Source of the DNA: Paraburkholderia sp. BL9I2N2
Lineage (GTDB): Bacteria > Pseudomonadota > Gammaproteobacteria > Burkholderiales > Burkholderiaceae
NCBI RefSeq assembly: GCF_004339745.1
Contig: NZ_SMGP01000004.1
Coordinates: 744,001 to 808,000 of the forward strand
Direction of reading: 5' to 3'
Length of the DNA: 64,000 nt
The notes under the pieces are model-generated. The model did not search any database and was not told the DNA's origin. It worked only from the letters and a program-made list of their open reading frames with translations. The position numbers and the translations under genes were made by a program. Numbering within the stretch: position 1 is the first letter of the stretch; every line of letters begins with the position of its first letter. Of this stretch, positions 44,092 to 54,193 are shown in pieces.

Positions 44092-44925
44092 ATGCTCAGA
44101 ATATTCACATCGATCCTCGTATCCACCGCGGTCTTGCCCGCATTCGCGCAACCCAACGACGCGAGCGCCCAGCCAGCCGCAACCTCGAAACCGGCAAGCG
44201 CATCGATGGCCGCCGTATTCGCGCCGAGCGGCACCTTGCGCGCGTCGATCAATCTCGGCAACCCCGTGCTGGCCGCGCTCGATCCGGCGACGGGCAAGCC
44301 GGTCGGCGTGTCCGTCGATCTCGCCAGCGAATTCGCCAAACGGCTCGGCGTGCCGCTGCAACTGGTCGCGGTCAAGTCGGCGGGCGCCTCGGTCGAGAAC
44401 GTCAATCAGGACAAGGCCGACATCGGTTTCTTCGCGGTCGATCCGAAGCGTGGACAGGAAATCGCGTTCACGAAACCGTATGTGCTCATAGAAGGCTTTT
44501 ATCTCGTGCGGGCGGCCTCGCCGATCACCACCAACGAGCAGGTCGATCAACCCGGCGTAACGGTCGCGGTCGGCAAAGGCAGCGCCTACGATCTGTTTCT
44601 GACGCGCGAACTACACCACGCGACAATCGTGCGGATTCCGACTTCGCCCGCGGTCGTGCAGGGCTTTCTCGATCAGCATCTGGACGTGGCCGCCGGCGTC
44701 AAGCAACAGCTCGAAAAGGACGCCGCCAAAACCGGCGGAGTGCGCATACTGGATCAGCGCTTCATGGTGATCCGTCAGGCGATGGGCGTACCCAAGGCAA
44801 AGGGCGACGACGCGGCCGCATACCTGTCGAAATTCGTCGAGGACATGAAAGCGTCCGGCTTCGTCACGGCGTCGCTGGCGCGGCATCAGATCACGGGCGC
44901 GGTGGTGGCGAAAGACAACGACTAG
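44092..44925 (+). CDS. Extracellular solute-binding protein, family 3
   Basis: 277 residues. A signal peptide (MLRIFTSILVSTAVLPAFA) precedes a PBPb/SBP_bac_3 fold: GTLRASINLGNPVLAA, GKPVGVSVDLASEFAKRLGV, DIGFFAVDPKRGQEIAFTKPY and VAVGKGSAYDLFL. Family members bind amino acids or small polar molecules for ABC uptake or sensing. No permease or ATPase gene is adjacent, so it may serve a distant transporter. The start at 44092 is favoured by the signal peptide; in-frame ATGs upstream would extend it. Confidence 0.85.
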   Translation: MLRIFTSILVSTAVLPAFAQPNDASAQPAATSKPASASMAAVFAPSGTLRASINLGNPVLAALDPATGKPVGVSVDLASEFAKRLGVPLQLVAVKSAGASVENVNQDKADIGFFAVDPKRGQEIAFTKPYVLIEGFYLVRAASPITTNEQVDQPGVTVAVGKGSAYDLFLTRELHHATIVRIPTSPAVVQGFLDQHLDVAAGVKQQLEKDAAKTGGVRILDQRFMVIRQAMGVPKAKGDDAAAYLSKFVEDMKASGFVTASLARHQITGAVVAKDND

Positions 44926-44931
44926 CACGGC

Positions 44932-46425
44932 TCAGGGCGACGCGTTCTGTTGCACCGGTTTGCGTGGATCAGTCAATTCGCTAGTGGACCAGCCGCCTCC
45001 CAGGTCGCCGAACAACGACGCCGCATCGAGCAACCGTGTTTGCTGCACGTTCAACGCGGTCTGCTGAAGATTCAACTGCGTTGCCTGCGCCGTTGCGACC
45101 GTCGTGAAGTCCACCGTCCCCGCCTGGTATTCATTGCGCGCGATCTCGGTGCCGCGCGTCGCATCGCGTACGGCACGCTCCAGCACCTCGGCTTGCTGCG
45201 CGAGGATGCGCAAGCCGGCGAGGTCGTTCTCCACACCCTGGAACGCCGTCAGGACGGTGCCGCGATAGTTGGCCACGGCCGCTTCGTAAGACGCTCTTGC
45301 CGCGTCGACCTGCGCGCTGCGCTGGCCGCCGTCGAAAAGCGTTTCGCTCGCCTGGCCGCCCAACGACCACACATAGTTGCTGATGTGCAGCAGGCCGGCC
45401 AACGGCGACTGCGTGAAGCCGTCCAGCGCGGATAGCGAAATCGTCGGGTAATACGCGGCGACGGCCACGCCGATCGCGGCATTCTGCGCCGCCATCTGAC
45501 GCTCGGCGGCGGCAATGTCGGGCCGGCGCTCCAGCAGCGTGGACGGCACGCTGACGGGAATGGACGGCAGCGTCGGCAGCGTGGTGTTCGGGGGGATGTC
45601 CAGCTCTTCCGGATTCTTGCCGACCAGCACGGCGATCGCATGAACGTTTTGAGCCCGCGCGACGCCCAGCGCAATCAGACTCGATTGCGCCGACTCCAGT
45701 TGGGTCTGCGCGGTCACCAGATCGGAAGGCGGCACGGTGCCGGCCTTGTCCTGCTCGGCTACGACGCGCAACGATTGCTCGAACGCATCGACGGTGTGAG
45801 TGAGCAAGTCGATATTCGCATCCGTCACGCGTAGGTCGATGACCGCGTTCGCCAGCGCGATCTGTTCGGAGAGCGTGGCGTTCGCGAGCGTCGCCTGACT
45901 GGCCTGCGCAGTGGCGGCGCTTTCCTCGATGTTGCGCCGCACGAGGCCCCACAGGTCGGGCGCCCAGCTGGCGTTGGCTTCGAGCGAGCCGGCGTTGTTG
46001 ATGCGCTGGAAGCTGCTCGCGCCCGCGCCGGCCAGTGTGCTGCTGTTGAAGTTGCCGGTCGACGAACGTGCGCGGGTCACCGATCCGGTCACGCCGATGG
46101 TCGGGAACAGCGCGCTGCGCGCAAGGCGCACTTCGGCGAGCGCCTCCTGGTAGTTCGCATAGTCCTGGCGCACGGTCTGATTCGATACCGACACGAGCGG
46201 CTCGAACTCGTTGATGAGCGGGTCGTTGAAGCCCGTCCACCAGTCGCCCTTCGGACGCTCGGCGGCGGGCTGCGCTTCGGTCCAGCCGGGCAGTTCTTTC
46301 CATGTGGCGGGCGTGGCGACGGGCGGGCGATGATAGTCGGGGCCGACCATGCAGCCGCCTGTCAACACAGTCGATAAGGCCAGCATCGCGCCGGCCAGTC
46401 GGGTGGGGGAGATCGTCTTCATCAT
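44932..46425 (-). CDS. RND efflux outer-membrane factor (NodT/OprM type)
   Basis: 497 residues, outer-membrane lipoprotein with a lipobox (LTGGC) after a short signal peptide. The motifs MVGPDYHRP and EARASYEAAVANYRGTVLTAFQGVENDLAGLR-type helical hairpins (seen as SYEAAVANYRGTVLTAFQ) are diagnostic of TolC-like channel proteins. The ATG at 46425 overlaps the stop of the preceding permease gene, so it is the last gene of the four-gene efflux operon. It forms the exit duct for both permeases. Confidence 0.92.
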   Translation of the reverse strand: MMKTISPTRLAGAMLALSTVLTGGCMVGPDYHRPPVATPATWKELPGWTEAQPAAERPKGDWWTGFNDPLINEFEPLVSVSNQTVRQDYANYQEALAEVRLARSALFPTIGVTGSVTRARSSTGNFNSSTLAGAGASSFQRINNAGSLEANASWAPDLWGLVRRNIEESAATAQASQATLANATLSEQIALANAVIDLRVTDANIDLLTHTVDAFEQSLRVVAEQDKAGTVPPSDLVTAQTQLESAQSSLIALGVARAQNVHAIAVLVGKNPEELDIPPNTTLPTLPSIPVSVPSTLLERRPDIAAAERQMAAQNAAIGVAVAAYYPTISLSALDGFTQSPLAGLLHISNYVWSLGGQASETLFDGGQRSAQVDAARASYEAAVANYRGTVLTAFQGVENDLAGLRILAQQAEVLERAVRDATRGTEIARNEYQAGTVDFTTVATAQATQLNLQQTALNVQQTRLLDAASLFGDLGGGWSTSELTDPRKPVQQNASP

Positions 46426-49400
46426 GCGCTCGTATCGGGTGCTTCGCCGCGGCGATTCCACGGCAGGCGCGCTGACCATTTCGCGAGTCGCGCGCGCAGC
46501 CGGTCGAGGTACAGATAAATCACCGGCGTCGTGTACAACGTGAAAACCTGGCTCACGAGCAGCCCGCCCATGACCGTCACGCCGAGCGGCTGGCGCAGCG
46601 ACGCGCCCTGGCCGATGCCGATCGCGAGCGGCACCGCGCCCAGCACGGCGGCCGCGGTCGTCATCATGATCGGGCGCAGCCGCACCACCGCGGCCTCGTG
46701 AATCGCATCGCGCGCGTTCATGCCGTCGTGGCGCTGCAACTGGATCGCGACATCGACCATCATGATGCCGTTTTTCTTGACGATGCCGATCAGCAGAATG
46801 ATGCCGATCATCGCGATCACCGAAAAGGGCGTGCCGAAGATCAGCAAGGCGAGTGTCGCGCCGATGCCCGCCGACGGCAGCGTCGACAGAATCGTGAGCG
46901 GGTGCACCGTGTTCTCATACAGCACGCCGAGCACGAGATAGACCACCACCAGCGCGGCGAGAATCAGCAAGGGCACGGCGCCCATCGACTGCGCATACGC
47001 TTGCGCGGCGCCCGCGAACGCGCCGTGCACCGACGCGGGCATGCCGATGTCGCGCTCGGCCTGCGTGATGAGCTGGCCGGCCTCGCTGAGCGATCCGCCC
47101 GCCGGCAGATTGAACGAGATGGTGCCGGCCACGAGGCCGCTCTGGTGGTTCACCTGGGTCGCGGTGTGGCTGTTCGAGAAGGTCATCATCGCGGAGAGCG
47201 GGACCATGGTTTCGGCGGCGGTGCTGTCCGCGCTGCCGCTGGAATTGCCGCCCTTGCTGTTCGAGATGCTGTTGGTCTGCTGGTTCGCTTCGGCGTCGGC
47301 GTTCAGCGAGTTCGTATTTGCACTGGTGCTCGACGCGCTGCTGACCGCCGCCGCCTGTTGCACGGCGCTGACGGTGGCACGCGACATCTGCGTCTGCTGT
47401 GTGCCGTTCGCGTTGCCGGCGGCCGTGCTCAGGTAGATCTGATTGAGCGCTTGCGGATACTGCCAATAGGCCGGCGCGACTTCCATCACGACGAAGTACT
47501 GATTCAGCGGGTTGTAAATGGTCGACACGGTGCGCTGGCCGAAAGCGTCGTACAGCACGTTGTCGATCTGGTTCGGCTGGAATCCGTAACGCGTGGCGGT
47601 CGCGCGGCTGAAGTTCACGTAGGTCTGCAAGCCGTTTTGTTGCAGGTCCGAGTTCACGTCCTCCATCTTGCTACGGTATTTACCGAGCTCAGTCACGAGT
47701 TTCGGCACCCACGTGAAGAGCGCGTTGGCATCGTCGCTGGTGAGCGTGTACTGGTATTCGGCAGCGGCCTGGCGTCCGCCGATCTGTAGATCCTGCTGCG
47801 CCTGCAGGAAGAGTCGCGCGCCCGAGACGGCGTTGAGCTTCGGCCGCAAGCGGTTGACCACCTCCGTCGCCGACAGATGGCGTTGCGCGAGCGGTTTGAG
47901 TTCGATGAACACGTTAGCGGTGTTCAACGCGCGTCCGCCGGTGAAGCCCGCGACCGACGCCACCGCCGGGTCCTGCTTCACGATCGCCTGCAATTGCGCG
48001 AGCTTTTTTTCCATCGCGTTGAACGAGACGCTCTGGTCGGCGATGATCTGCCCGATCAGAATGCCGGTGTCCTGTTCCGGGAAGAACGTCGCGGACAGGA
48101 AGCGGGCCAGGAACACGTTGAGCACGAGCAGGCCGATTAGCAGCAGGACGACCACGAGCGCGTGGTCGAGCGCCGCCGAGAGCGAGCGGGAATATGCCTG
48201 TTTGAAGCGCTCGAACTGCGCCTCGACCCAGCGGGCCCAGCGCGACGGCGAATGCATTGCGCGCTCGCGGCTGAGCAGGTAGGCGCACATGACCGGCGTG
48301 ATGGTCAGCGAGATGAGCAGCGACAGCAGGATCGCGATCGAGAGCGTGACGGCGAACTCATGAAACAGCAGCCCGACAATGCCGGGCATCAGCAGGATCG
48401 GCAGGAACACGGCGATCAGCGAGAGGCTCATCGAGATGACAGTGAAGCCGACCTCGGCGCTGCCGCGTAGCGCGGCTTCCTTCGGATCGAGACCGGCTTC
48501 GAGATGACGCACGATGTTCTCCAGCACCACCACGGCATCGTCGACCACGAAGCCGGTGCCGATCGTCAACGCCATCAGCGAGAGGTTGTCGATGCTGTAG
48601 CCGAGCAGATACATCGGACCGAAGGTGCCGACAATGGAAAGCGGCAGCGCGACCGCCGGAATCAGCGTGGCGCGCGGCGACAGCAGGAACACGAAGACCA
48701 CACCCACCACCAGCAGCACCGCGATGAACAGCGTGCGCTCGGTATCGGCCACCGAGGAGCGCACCGATTCCGAGCGGTCGATAGCGACATTCACGTGAAT
48801 CGTGCTCGGCAACGCGGCTTCAATGATCGGCAGGCGCGCGCGGATCTGCCCGACCGTCTGCACCACATTGCTGCCCGGCGTCGGATAGACGATCACGAGC
48901 ACTGCCGACTTGCCGTTGTAGAGCCCGGCATTGCGGATATTCTCGTTCGAGTCGCGCACCTGGGCGACGTCGCGCAGCAACACGGGCGCGCCGTCGCGAT
49001 AGGCGATCACCACGTCGCGATACGGCGCGGCCTTGCTGATCTGATCGTTCGACGTCACCACGTAGCGCTGCTCGCCCTGGTCGATATGCCCTTTCGCGCT
49101 GTTCGCGTTCGCCGCGCCGATCGCCGCGCGCACGTCTTCGAGGCCGATGCCGTAACTGTTCAGCTTGCCCGGCTCCAACTCGACGCGCACCGAGGGCAAG
49201 GCGCCGCCGCCGAGCGTGATCTGCCCGACGCCGTCGATCTGCGACAACTGCTGCTGGATCACCGAATCGGCGGAGTCGTAGAGCTGCGCCTTTGTCAGCG
49301 TGTCGGAGGTCAGCGCGAGCACCATGATCGGCGCGCCGGCCGGGTTGTACTGGCGATACGTCGGATTGCTGCGCAGCGTGGTCGGCAGATCGGCGCGCGC

Positions 49401-49742
49401 GGCCTGGATGGCGGCCTGCACGTCGCGCGCCGCGCCGTTGATATCGCGGTTCAGGCCAAACACGACGATGATCAGCGACGAGCCCACGTAACTGATCGAG
49501 GTCAGCTGGCTCACATCGGCGATGGTGGCGAGGCGCCGCTCCAGCGGCTCGGCGACCGTGGCGGCCATGATTTCCGGACTCGCGCCCGCCATGTTCGCCT
49601 GCAACGCGATCACCGGAAAGGCGATGTTCGGCAATGGCGCAACCGGCAGGCGGAAATACGCGAGCGCGCCCGAGATCAGGATCGCGACCGCCAGCAGCGC
49701 GGTCGCGACCGGGCGCCGGATGAAGAGCGCCGAGATGTTCAC
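46422..49742 (-). CDS. mdtC: RND efflux permease, MdtC/MuxC type, with long insertion
   Basis: 1106 residues, hydrophobe/amphiphile efflux RND transporter of the inner membrane. Typical are the N-terminus NISALFIRRPVATALLAVAI, GTGFVVDDAVVVLENI, the IGIILLIGIVKKNGIMMVD motif and VTVMGGLLVSQVFTLYTTPV. It is about 65 residues longer than usual because of a Ser/Asn/Gln-rich insertion at about residues 772-843 (ANTNSLNADAEANQQTNSIS), in the second periplasmic half. The start overlaps the upstream permease stop by 4 bp. In the MdtB-MdtC pair the two permeases form a heterotrimer. Confidence 0.93.
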   Translation of the reverse strand: MNISALFIRRPVATALLAVAILISGALAYFRLPVAPLPNIAFPVIALQANMAGASPEIMAATVAEPLERRLATIADVSQLTSISYVGSSLIIVVFGLNRDINGAARDVQAAIQAARADLPTTLRSNPTYRQYNPAGAPIMVLALTSDTLTKAQLYDSADSVIQQQLSQIDGVGQITLGGGALPSVRVELEPGKLNSYGIGLEDVRAAIGAANANSAKGHIDQGEQRYVVTSNDQISKAAPYRDVVIAYRDGAPVLLRDVAQVRDSNENIRNAGLYNGKSAVLVIVYPTPGSNVVQTVGQIRARLPIIEAALPSTIHVNVAIDRSESVRSSVADTERTLFIAVLLVVGVVFVFLLSPRATLIPAVALPLSIVGTFGPMYLLGYSIDNLSLMALTIGTGFVVDDAVVVLENIVRHLEAGLDPKEAALRGSAEVGFTVISMSLSLIAVFLPILLMPGIVGLLFHEFAVTLSIAILLSLLISLTITPVMCAYLLSRERAMHSPSRWARWVEAQFERFKQAYSRSLSAALDHALVVVLLLIGLLVLNVFLARFLSATFFPEQDTGILIGQIIADQSVSFNAMEKKLAQLQAIVKQDPAVASVAGFTGGRALNTANVFIELKPLAQRHLSATEVVNRLRPKLNAVSGARLFLQAQQDLQIGGRQAAAEYQYTLTSDDANALFTWVPKLVTELGKYRSKMEDVNSDLQQNGLQTYVNFSRATATRYGFQPNQIDNVLYDAFGQRTVSTIYNPLNQYFVVMEVAPAYWQYPQALNQIYLSTAAGNANGTQQTQMSRATVSAVQQAAAVSSASSTSANTNSLNADAEANQQTNSISNSKGGNSSGSADSTAAETMVPLSAMMTFSNSHTATQVNHQSGLVAGTISFNLPAGGSLSEAGQLITQAERDIGMPASVHGAFAGAAQAYAQSMGAVPLLILAALVVVYLVLGVLYENTVHPLTILSTLPSAGIGATLALLIFGTPFSVIAMIGIILLIGIVKKNGIMMVDVAIQLQRHDGMNARDAIHEAAVVRLRPIMMTTAAAVLGAVPLAIGIGQGASLRQPLGVTVMGGLLVSQVFTLYTTPVIYLYLDRLRARLAKWSARLPWNRRGEAPDTSA

Positions 49743-52700
49743 GGTGCGTTCTCCGGCGGCGCGGCGGTGCCGTCATTCGCGGCGCGGCGCCGGTTCTTCA
49801 CGCGCTGCGCGGCGCGGTCGAAGAACAGATAGATTACCGGCGTGGTGAAGAGCGTCAGCACCTGGCTGAGCGTGAGTCCGCCGATGATCGCGAGACCGAG
49901 CGGCCGGCGCAGTTCCGAACCGGTGCCGGTGCCGAGCAGCATCGGCAGCGCGCCGAGCATGGCGGCGAGCGTGGTCATCAGGATCGGCCGGAAGCGCAGC
50001 AGCGACGCTTCGAAGATCGCTTCACGCGCAGGCTTGCCATGCACGCGCTCCGCCTCGAGCGCGAAGTCGACCATCATGATCGCGTTCTTCTTGACGATGC
50101 CGATCAGGAGCACGATGCCGATGATGCCGATCACGTCGAGATCGCTGCCCGCGATCATCAACGCCAGCAGCGCGCCGATGCCGGCCGACGGCAGCGTCGA
50201 GAGAATCGTCACCGGGTGGATGTAGCTTTCGTACAGCACGCCGAGCACGATATACACCGCGACCAGCGCGGCGATCAGCAGATACACCTCGCTGGAAAGC
50301 GAATCTTCGAACGCCTGGGCCGCGCCCTGGAACGATGTCGTGATCGACGGCGGCAGGTCCACCGCGTGCTCGGCGTCGCGGATCTGCGCGACGGCGGCGC
50401 TCAGCGACGCGTCCTGCGCGAGGTTGAACGAGATCGTGACCGCCGGGAACTGCGCGAGGTGGCTGATCAACAGCGGCGATTGCGTGATGCTGATCTTCGC
50501 GATGCCCGACAGTGGCACCTGGCCGGTGCTGCTGGTCTGGCTCGGCAAGTACAGATTGCCGATCGACTGCACGGTGGGTATCGTCTCCGGCTTCGCCACG
50601 AGAATCACGCGATATTGGTCGGACTGCTGGAAGATGGTCGAGACGATGCGCTGGCCGAGCGCGTCGTACAGCGCGTTGTCGATCGTGGCTGCCGTGATGC
50701 CGTAGCGCGCGGCAAGCTGCCGGTTCACTTCGACGTTCACGCTCAGGCCGTTGGTGTTCAGATCGCTCGTGACGTCCGTGATCGCGGGAATCTGCTTCAT
50801 GCGCGCAATCAATGCGGGCACGTATTGATCGAAGGCCTGCTGGTTCGGCCCGCGCAGCACGAAGTTGTACTGGTTGCGCGAGATCGACGTGTCGAGCGTC
50901 AGATCCTGCTCGGGTTGCAGATAAAGGCGGATGCCGGGCACGTCGGCGACTTCCTGCTGGATGCGGCGGCCGATTTCTTCGGCCGTGAGCGAGCGGTCGT
51001 CGCGCGGGCGCAGATTGATCAGGAACCGGCCGTTGTTCAGCGTCGGATTGGTGCCGTCGATGCCGACGTACGAGGTCAGCGACACCACGTCGGGATCCTT
51101 CAGAATCGCGTCGGCCAGCGCGCTTTGACGCCGGACCATGGCAGTGTACGAAACCGAGTTGTCGGCCACGCTGATGCCCTGAATCACGCCGACGTCCTGC
51201 ACCGGGAATAGTCCTTTCGGAATCACGATGTACAGGATCGCCGTGAGCGCGACGGTAATGAGCGCGACCACCAGCGTCAGCGTCTGGTGATCGAGCACCC
51301 AGCGCAGGCCGCGTTCATACGCGGCGAGCGTCTTGTCGAACAGGCCCTCGCTGAACCGCTCGAAGCGGCTCGGATGGCGTTGCGCCTGCGCGCGCAACAG
51401 ACGCGCGCACATCATCGGCACGACGGTCAGCGAGACCACCGCCGAAATCACGATCGTCACCGCGAGCGTGATCGCGAATTCGCTGAAGAGCCGGCCGATC
51501 ACGCCGCCCATGAACAGCAGCGGAATCAGCACGGCGATCAGCGAGACCGTCAGCGAGAGGATCGTGAAGCCGATCTGCCCGGCGCCTTCGAGTGCGGCTT
51601 CGAGCGGCGTCTTGCCTTCCTCCAGATAGCGCACGATGTTCTCGATCATCACGATCGAGTCGTCGACGACGAAACCCGTCGCGATGATCAGCGCCATCAG
51701 CGAGAGGTTGTCGATCGAATAGTTGAGCTGGTACATCACGGCGAGCGTGCCGATCAGCGAGACCGGCACGGAGATGCTCGGAATGATGGTGGCGGGCACG
51801 TTGCGCAGGAACACGAAAATCACCAGCACGACCAGCACGACGGCGAGCACGAGTTCGAACGCGGCGTCCGAGACCGATGAGCGGATCACGCCGGTGGTGT
51901 TCGCCACCACCGTGACCTGCAGGCCGGCGGGCAGCGTCGATTCGAGCGCCGGCAGCTGCTTCATGATCTGGTTGACGGTGGCGATCACGTTCGCGCCCGG
52001 CTGACGCTGCACGTTCAGCACGATGGCCGGCGTGCGGCCGTACCACGCGCCGCGTCCCACGTCCTGCGCGGCCTGGCTCACGCGCGCGACATCGCGCAGA
52101 TACACGGGCGCGCCGTTCTGATACGCGATCACGGTGGCCAGATAGTCCTGCGGGTCGACGATCTGGTCGTTCGCGTTGATCGTGTAGTCGAGCTCTGGCC
52201 CGTCGAAGTTACCTTTCGGCTGGCTGACGTTGACGTTCGCAAGCAGGGTGCGCAGATCGTCGAGATTCAGACCGTAGGCCGCGAGCTTTTGCGGGTCCGC
52301 TTCGACGCGCACGGCCGGCACGTTGCCGCCTGCCGTCGTCACGAGACCGACGCCGGGGACCTCGGAAATCTTCGTGGCGAGGCGATTGTTGGCCGTGTCC
52401 TGCAACTGCGTCAGCGACATCGACTTCGAGGTGACCGCAAGCGTGAGGATCGGCTGATCGGCCGGGTTGACCTTCGCATAGGTCGGCGGCGCGGGCAGGC
52501 CGGTTGGCAGGAAGCTGTTGGCCGCGTTGATCGCCTGCTGCACGTTCTGTTCGGCGATGTCGAGGTTCAGCGAGAGATCGAATTGCAGCGTGATGACCGA
52601 CGCGCCTTCCGAACTGTAAGACACCATCTGCTGCAAGCCCGGAATCTCGCCGAGCTGGACCTCGAGCGGCGCGGTGACGGTGGTCGCCATCACGTTCGGG

Positions 52701-52864
52701 CTCGCGCCCGGATAGAAGGTCTGAACCTGGATGGTTGGATAGTCGACGTCGGGCAGCGACGAGACCGGCAGGAAGCGCACCGCGACCAGGCCGACGAGCA
52801 CGAGCGCGACCATCAGCAGCGACGTCGCTACGGGTCTCAGGATGAACAGGCGGGAGAAGTTCAT
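49739..52864 (-). CDS. mdtB: RND efflux permease, MdtB/MuxB type
   Basis: 1041 residues, standard RND permease length. N-terminus NFSRLFILRPVATSLLMVAL, ATGFVVDDSIVMIENIVRYL, IGIVLLIGIVKKNAIMMVDFA and the C-terminal LTLFTTPVIYLFFDR are typical. It lacks the insertion seen in its partner: the equivalent loop reads LPSQTSSTGQVPLSG. It lies 15 bp after the adaptor gene and overlaps the MdtC-type start. It should export bile-salt-like, antibiotic or plant-derived compounds with its partner. Confidence 0.93.
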   Translation of the reverse strand: MNFSRLFILRPVATSLLMVALVLVGLVAVRFLPVSSLPDVDYPTIQVQTFYPGASPNVMATTVTAPLEVQLGEIPGLQQMVSYSSEGASVITLQFDLSLNLDIAEQNVQQAINAANSFLPTGLPAPPTYAKVNPADQPILTLAVTSKSMSLTQLQDTANNRLATKISEVPGVGLVTTAGGNVPAVRVEADPQKLAAYGLNLDDLRTLLANVNVSQPKGNFDGPELDYTINANDQIVDPQDYLATVIAYQNGAPVYLRDVARVSQAAQDVGRGAWYGRTPAIVLNVQRQPGANVIATVNQIMKQLPALESTLPAGLQVTVVANTTGVIRSSVSDAAFELVLAVVLVVLVIFVFLRNVPATIIPSISVPVSLIGTLAVMYQLNYSIDNLSLMALIIATGFVVDDSIVMIENIVRYLEEGKTPLEAALEGAGQIGFTILSLTVSLIAVLIPLLFMGGVIGRLFSEFAITLAVTIVISAVVSLTVVPMMCARLLRAQAQRHPSRFERFSEGLFDKTLAAYERGLRWVLDHQTLTLVVALITVALTAILYIVIPKGLFPVQDVGVIQGISVADNSVSYTAMVRRQSALADAILKDPDVVSLTSYVGIDGTNPTLNNGRFLINLRPRDDRSLTAEEIGRRIQQEVADVPGIRLYLQPEQDLTLDTSISRNQYNFVLRGPNQQAFDQYVPALIARMKQIPAITDVTSDLNTNGLSVNVEVNRQLAARYGITAATIDNALYDALGQRIVSTIFQQSDQYRVILVAKPETIPTVQSIGNLYLPSQTSSTGQVPLSGIAKISITQSPLLISHLAQFPAVTISFNLAQDASLSAAVAQIRDAEHAVDLPPSITTSFQGAAQAFEDSLSSEVYLLIAALVAVYIVLGVLYESYIHPVTILSTLPSAGIGALLALMIAGSDLDVIGIIGIVLLIGIVKKNAIMMVDFALEAERVHGKPAREAIFEASLLRFRPILMTTLAAMLGALPMLLGTGTGSELRRPLGLAIIGGLTLSQVLTLFTTPVIYLFFDRAAQRVKNRRRAANDGTAAPPENAP

Positions 52865-52879
52865 CGGCGGGGCGGCGTG

Positions 52880-54193
52880 TTATGAGGCCGTGGACGCCGT
52901 GTCGGGCGCGGACGCCGGACGTGTGCGCCGCGCAGTGGACGCGGACCCCGGCGCCGCAGCCGAGGCGCCCGCAGCGCCCGCAGCGCCCGAAGCGCCCGAA
53001 GCGCCCGAAGCGCCCGAAGCGCCCGAAGCGCCCGCTGTACCCGAAGCCGGCCGCGTCGCGGACGCCTTGATCTTGACGCCGTCGCTCAAGCGGTCCATGC
53101 CGTCGGTGACGACCACGTTGCCCGCGGCGAGCCCCGACGTGATCACCGTATGCTGCCCGTCGCCCGGTCCGAGCGTGACCTTGCGCACCGATACCGTGTT
53201 GTCGGCGTTGACGAGATACACATAGTCGCCGGGCGCGCCGCTCTGCACGGCGGGCGTCGGCACCAGCACCGCGTTTTGCAGCGTATCGACCAGCAGCTTG
53301 ACGTTGACGAACTCGTTGGGGAAGAGCGCCTCGTCGTCGTTGGGGACGGTTGCGCGCAGCGTGACGGTGCCGGTCGCGGTCGCCATCTGGTTGTTGATCG
53401 CGTACAGCGTGCCGGTGGCGATTTGCCGGGAATTGTCGCTGCTGAATACGGCGACGGGTAGCTGCGCGCCGGCGTTGATGCGTTGCAGCACCTTGTCGAG
53501 CGCGGTTTGCGGCACGGTGAATTCGACGGTTGTCGGCTTCATCGTCGTGATCACCGCAATGCCCGGTTGGCTCGACGCGGTCACGTAGTTGCCCGGGTCG
53601 ACGAGGCGCAGTCCGACCCGCCCCGACACCGGCGCGGTGATATGGCAGTAGAGCAGGTCGAGAACGAATTGCGCGACGTTGGCTTCGTCGGCCTTGACCG
53701 CCGCTTCGTCCTGCTGGACGAGAAACTGTTGATCGGCGTAAGTCTGTTCGGCGATCGACTTGCGCTCGTTGAGTTGCGTAAAGCGCACGAGATCGGCGCG
53801 CGCCTGGGCGAGCGCCGCCTTGTCCTTGGCGAGTTGCGCCTCGGCTTGCCGCTTGCTGATTTCGTACTGGCGCGAGTCGATCTGCGCGAGAAATTGCCCT
53901 TTCTCGACGTCCTGACCTTCGCGATAGCCGACCGCGGTCAGGTAGCCGCTCAGTTGCGGCAGCACGGTCACGGTGGCGATCGGCGTCACGGTGCCCAGTT
54001 CGCTCAGCGTCTCCGGCATCGGTCCCGTGGTGGCGGCGGCGACCGTCACGACCTGGGGCGCCACGCCGGGCTTGGGCGCCTTCGAGCGCAACAGATGAAA
54101 CACCACCAGCGCGATCAGCGCGAGCACCACGAGCGCCAGCACGATGCGGCCGCGCCGAGGACGCTTGACCGGGATTGACGACGCTTCGCTCAT
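52880..54193 (-). CDS. mdtA: RND periplasmic adaptor (MdtA/MuxA type)
   Basis: 437 residues, HlyD-like membrane fusion protein. An N-terminal membrane anchor (RIVLALVVLALIALVVFHLL) is followed by lipoyl and hairpin regions (VLPQLSGYLTAVGYREGQDV, QIDSRQYEISKRQAEAQLA) and the beta-barrel (GLRLVDPGNYVTAS, DEALFPNEFVNVKLLVDT). The C-terminus is a run of Gly-Ala-Ser triplets encoded by a 9-bp tandem repeat at 52962-53033. The start at 54193 has GGGAGA upstream. First gene of the efflux operon. Confidence 0.93.
   Translation of the reverse strand: MSEASSIPVKRPRRGRIVLALVVLALIALVVFHLLRSKAPKPGVAPQVVTVAAATTGPMPETLSELGTVTPIATVTVLPQLSGYLTAVGYREGQDVEKGQFLAQIDSRQYEISKRQAEAQLAKDKAALAQARADLVRFTQLNERKSIAEQTYADQQFLVQQDEAAVKADEANVAQFVLDLLYCHITAPVSGRVGLRLVDPGNYVTASSQPGIAVITTMKPTTVEFTVPQTALDKVLQRINAGAQLPVAVFSSDNSRQIATGTLYAINNQMATATGTVTLRATVPNDDEALFPNEFVNVKLLVDTLQNAVLVPTPAVQSGAPGDYVYLVNADNTVSVRKVTLGPGDGQHTVITSGLAAGNVVVTDGMDRLSDGVKIKASATRPASGTAGASGASGASGASGASGAAGAAGASAAAPGSASTARRTRPASAPDTASTAS
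52962..53033. repeat. 9-bp tandem repeat in mdtA coding sequence
   Basis: Eight 9-bp units: one GAGGCGCCC, two GCAGCGCCC and five identical GAAGCGCCC. On the coding strand they give Gly-Ala-Ser or Gly-Ala-Ala triplets. Each unit is a multiple of three, so slippage would change tail length without a frameshift. It is not a CRISPR. Confidence 0.85.

Noticed and set aside
46698..49832. Long plus-strand ORFs opposite the MdtC-type permease
   Set aside because: Antisense shadows with no recognisable domain and Arg/His-rich composition; the minus-strand permease is complete.
52962..53033. CRISPR-like repeat
   Set aside because: The units are contiguous 9-bp codon triplets inside mdtA with no spacers.
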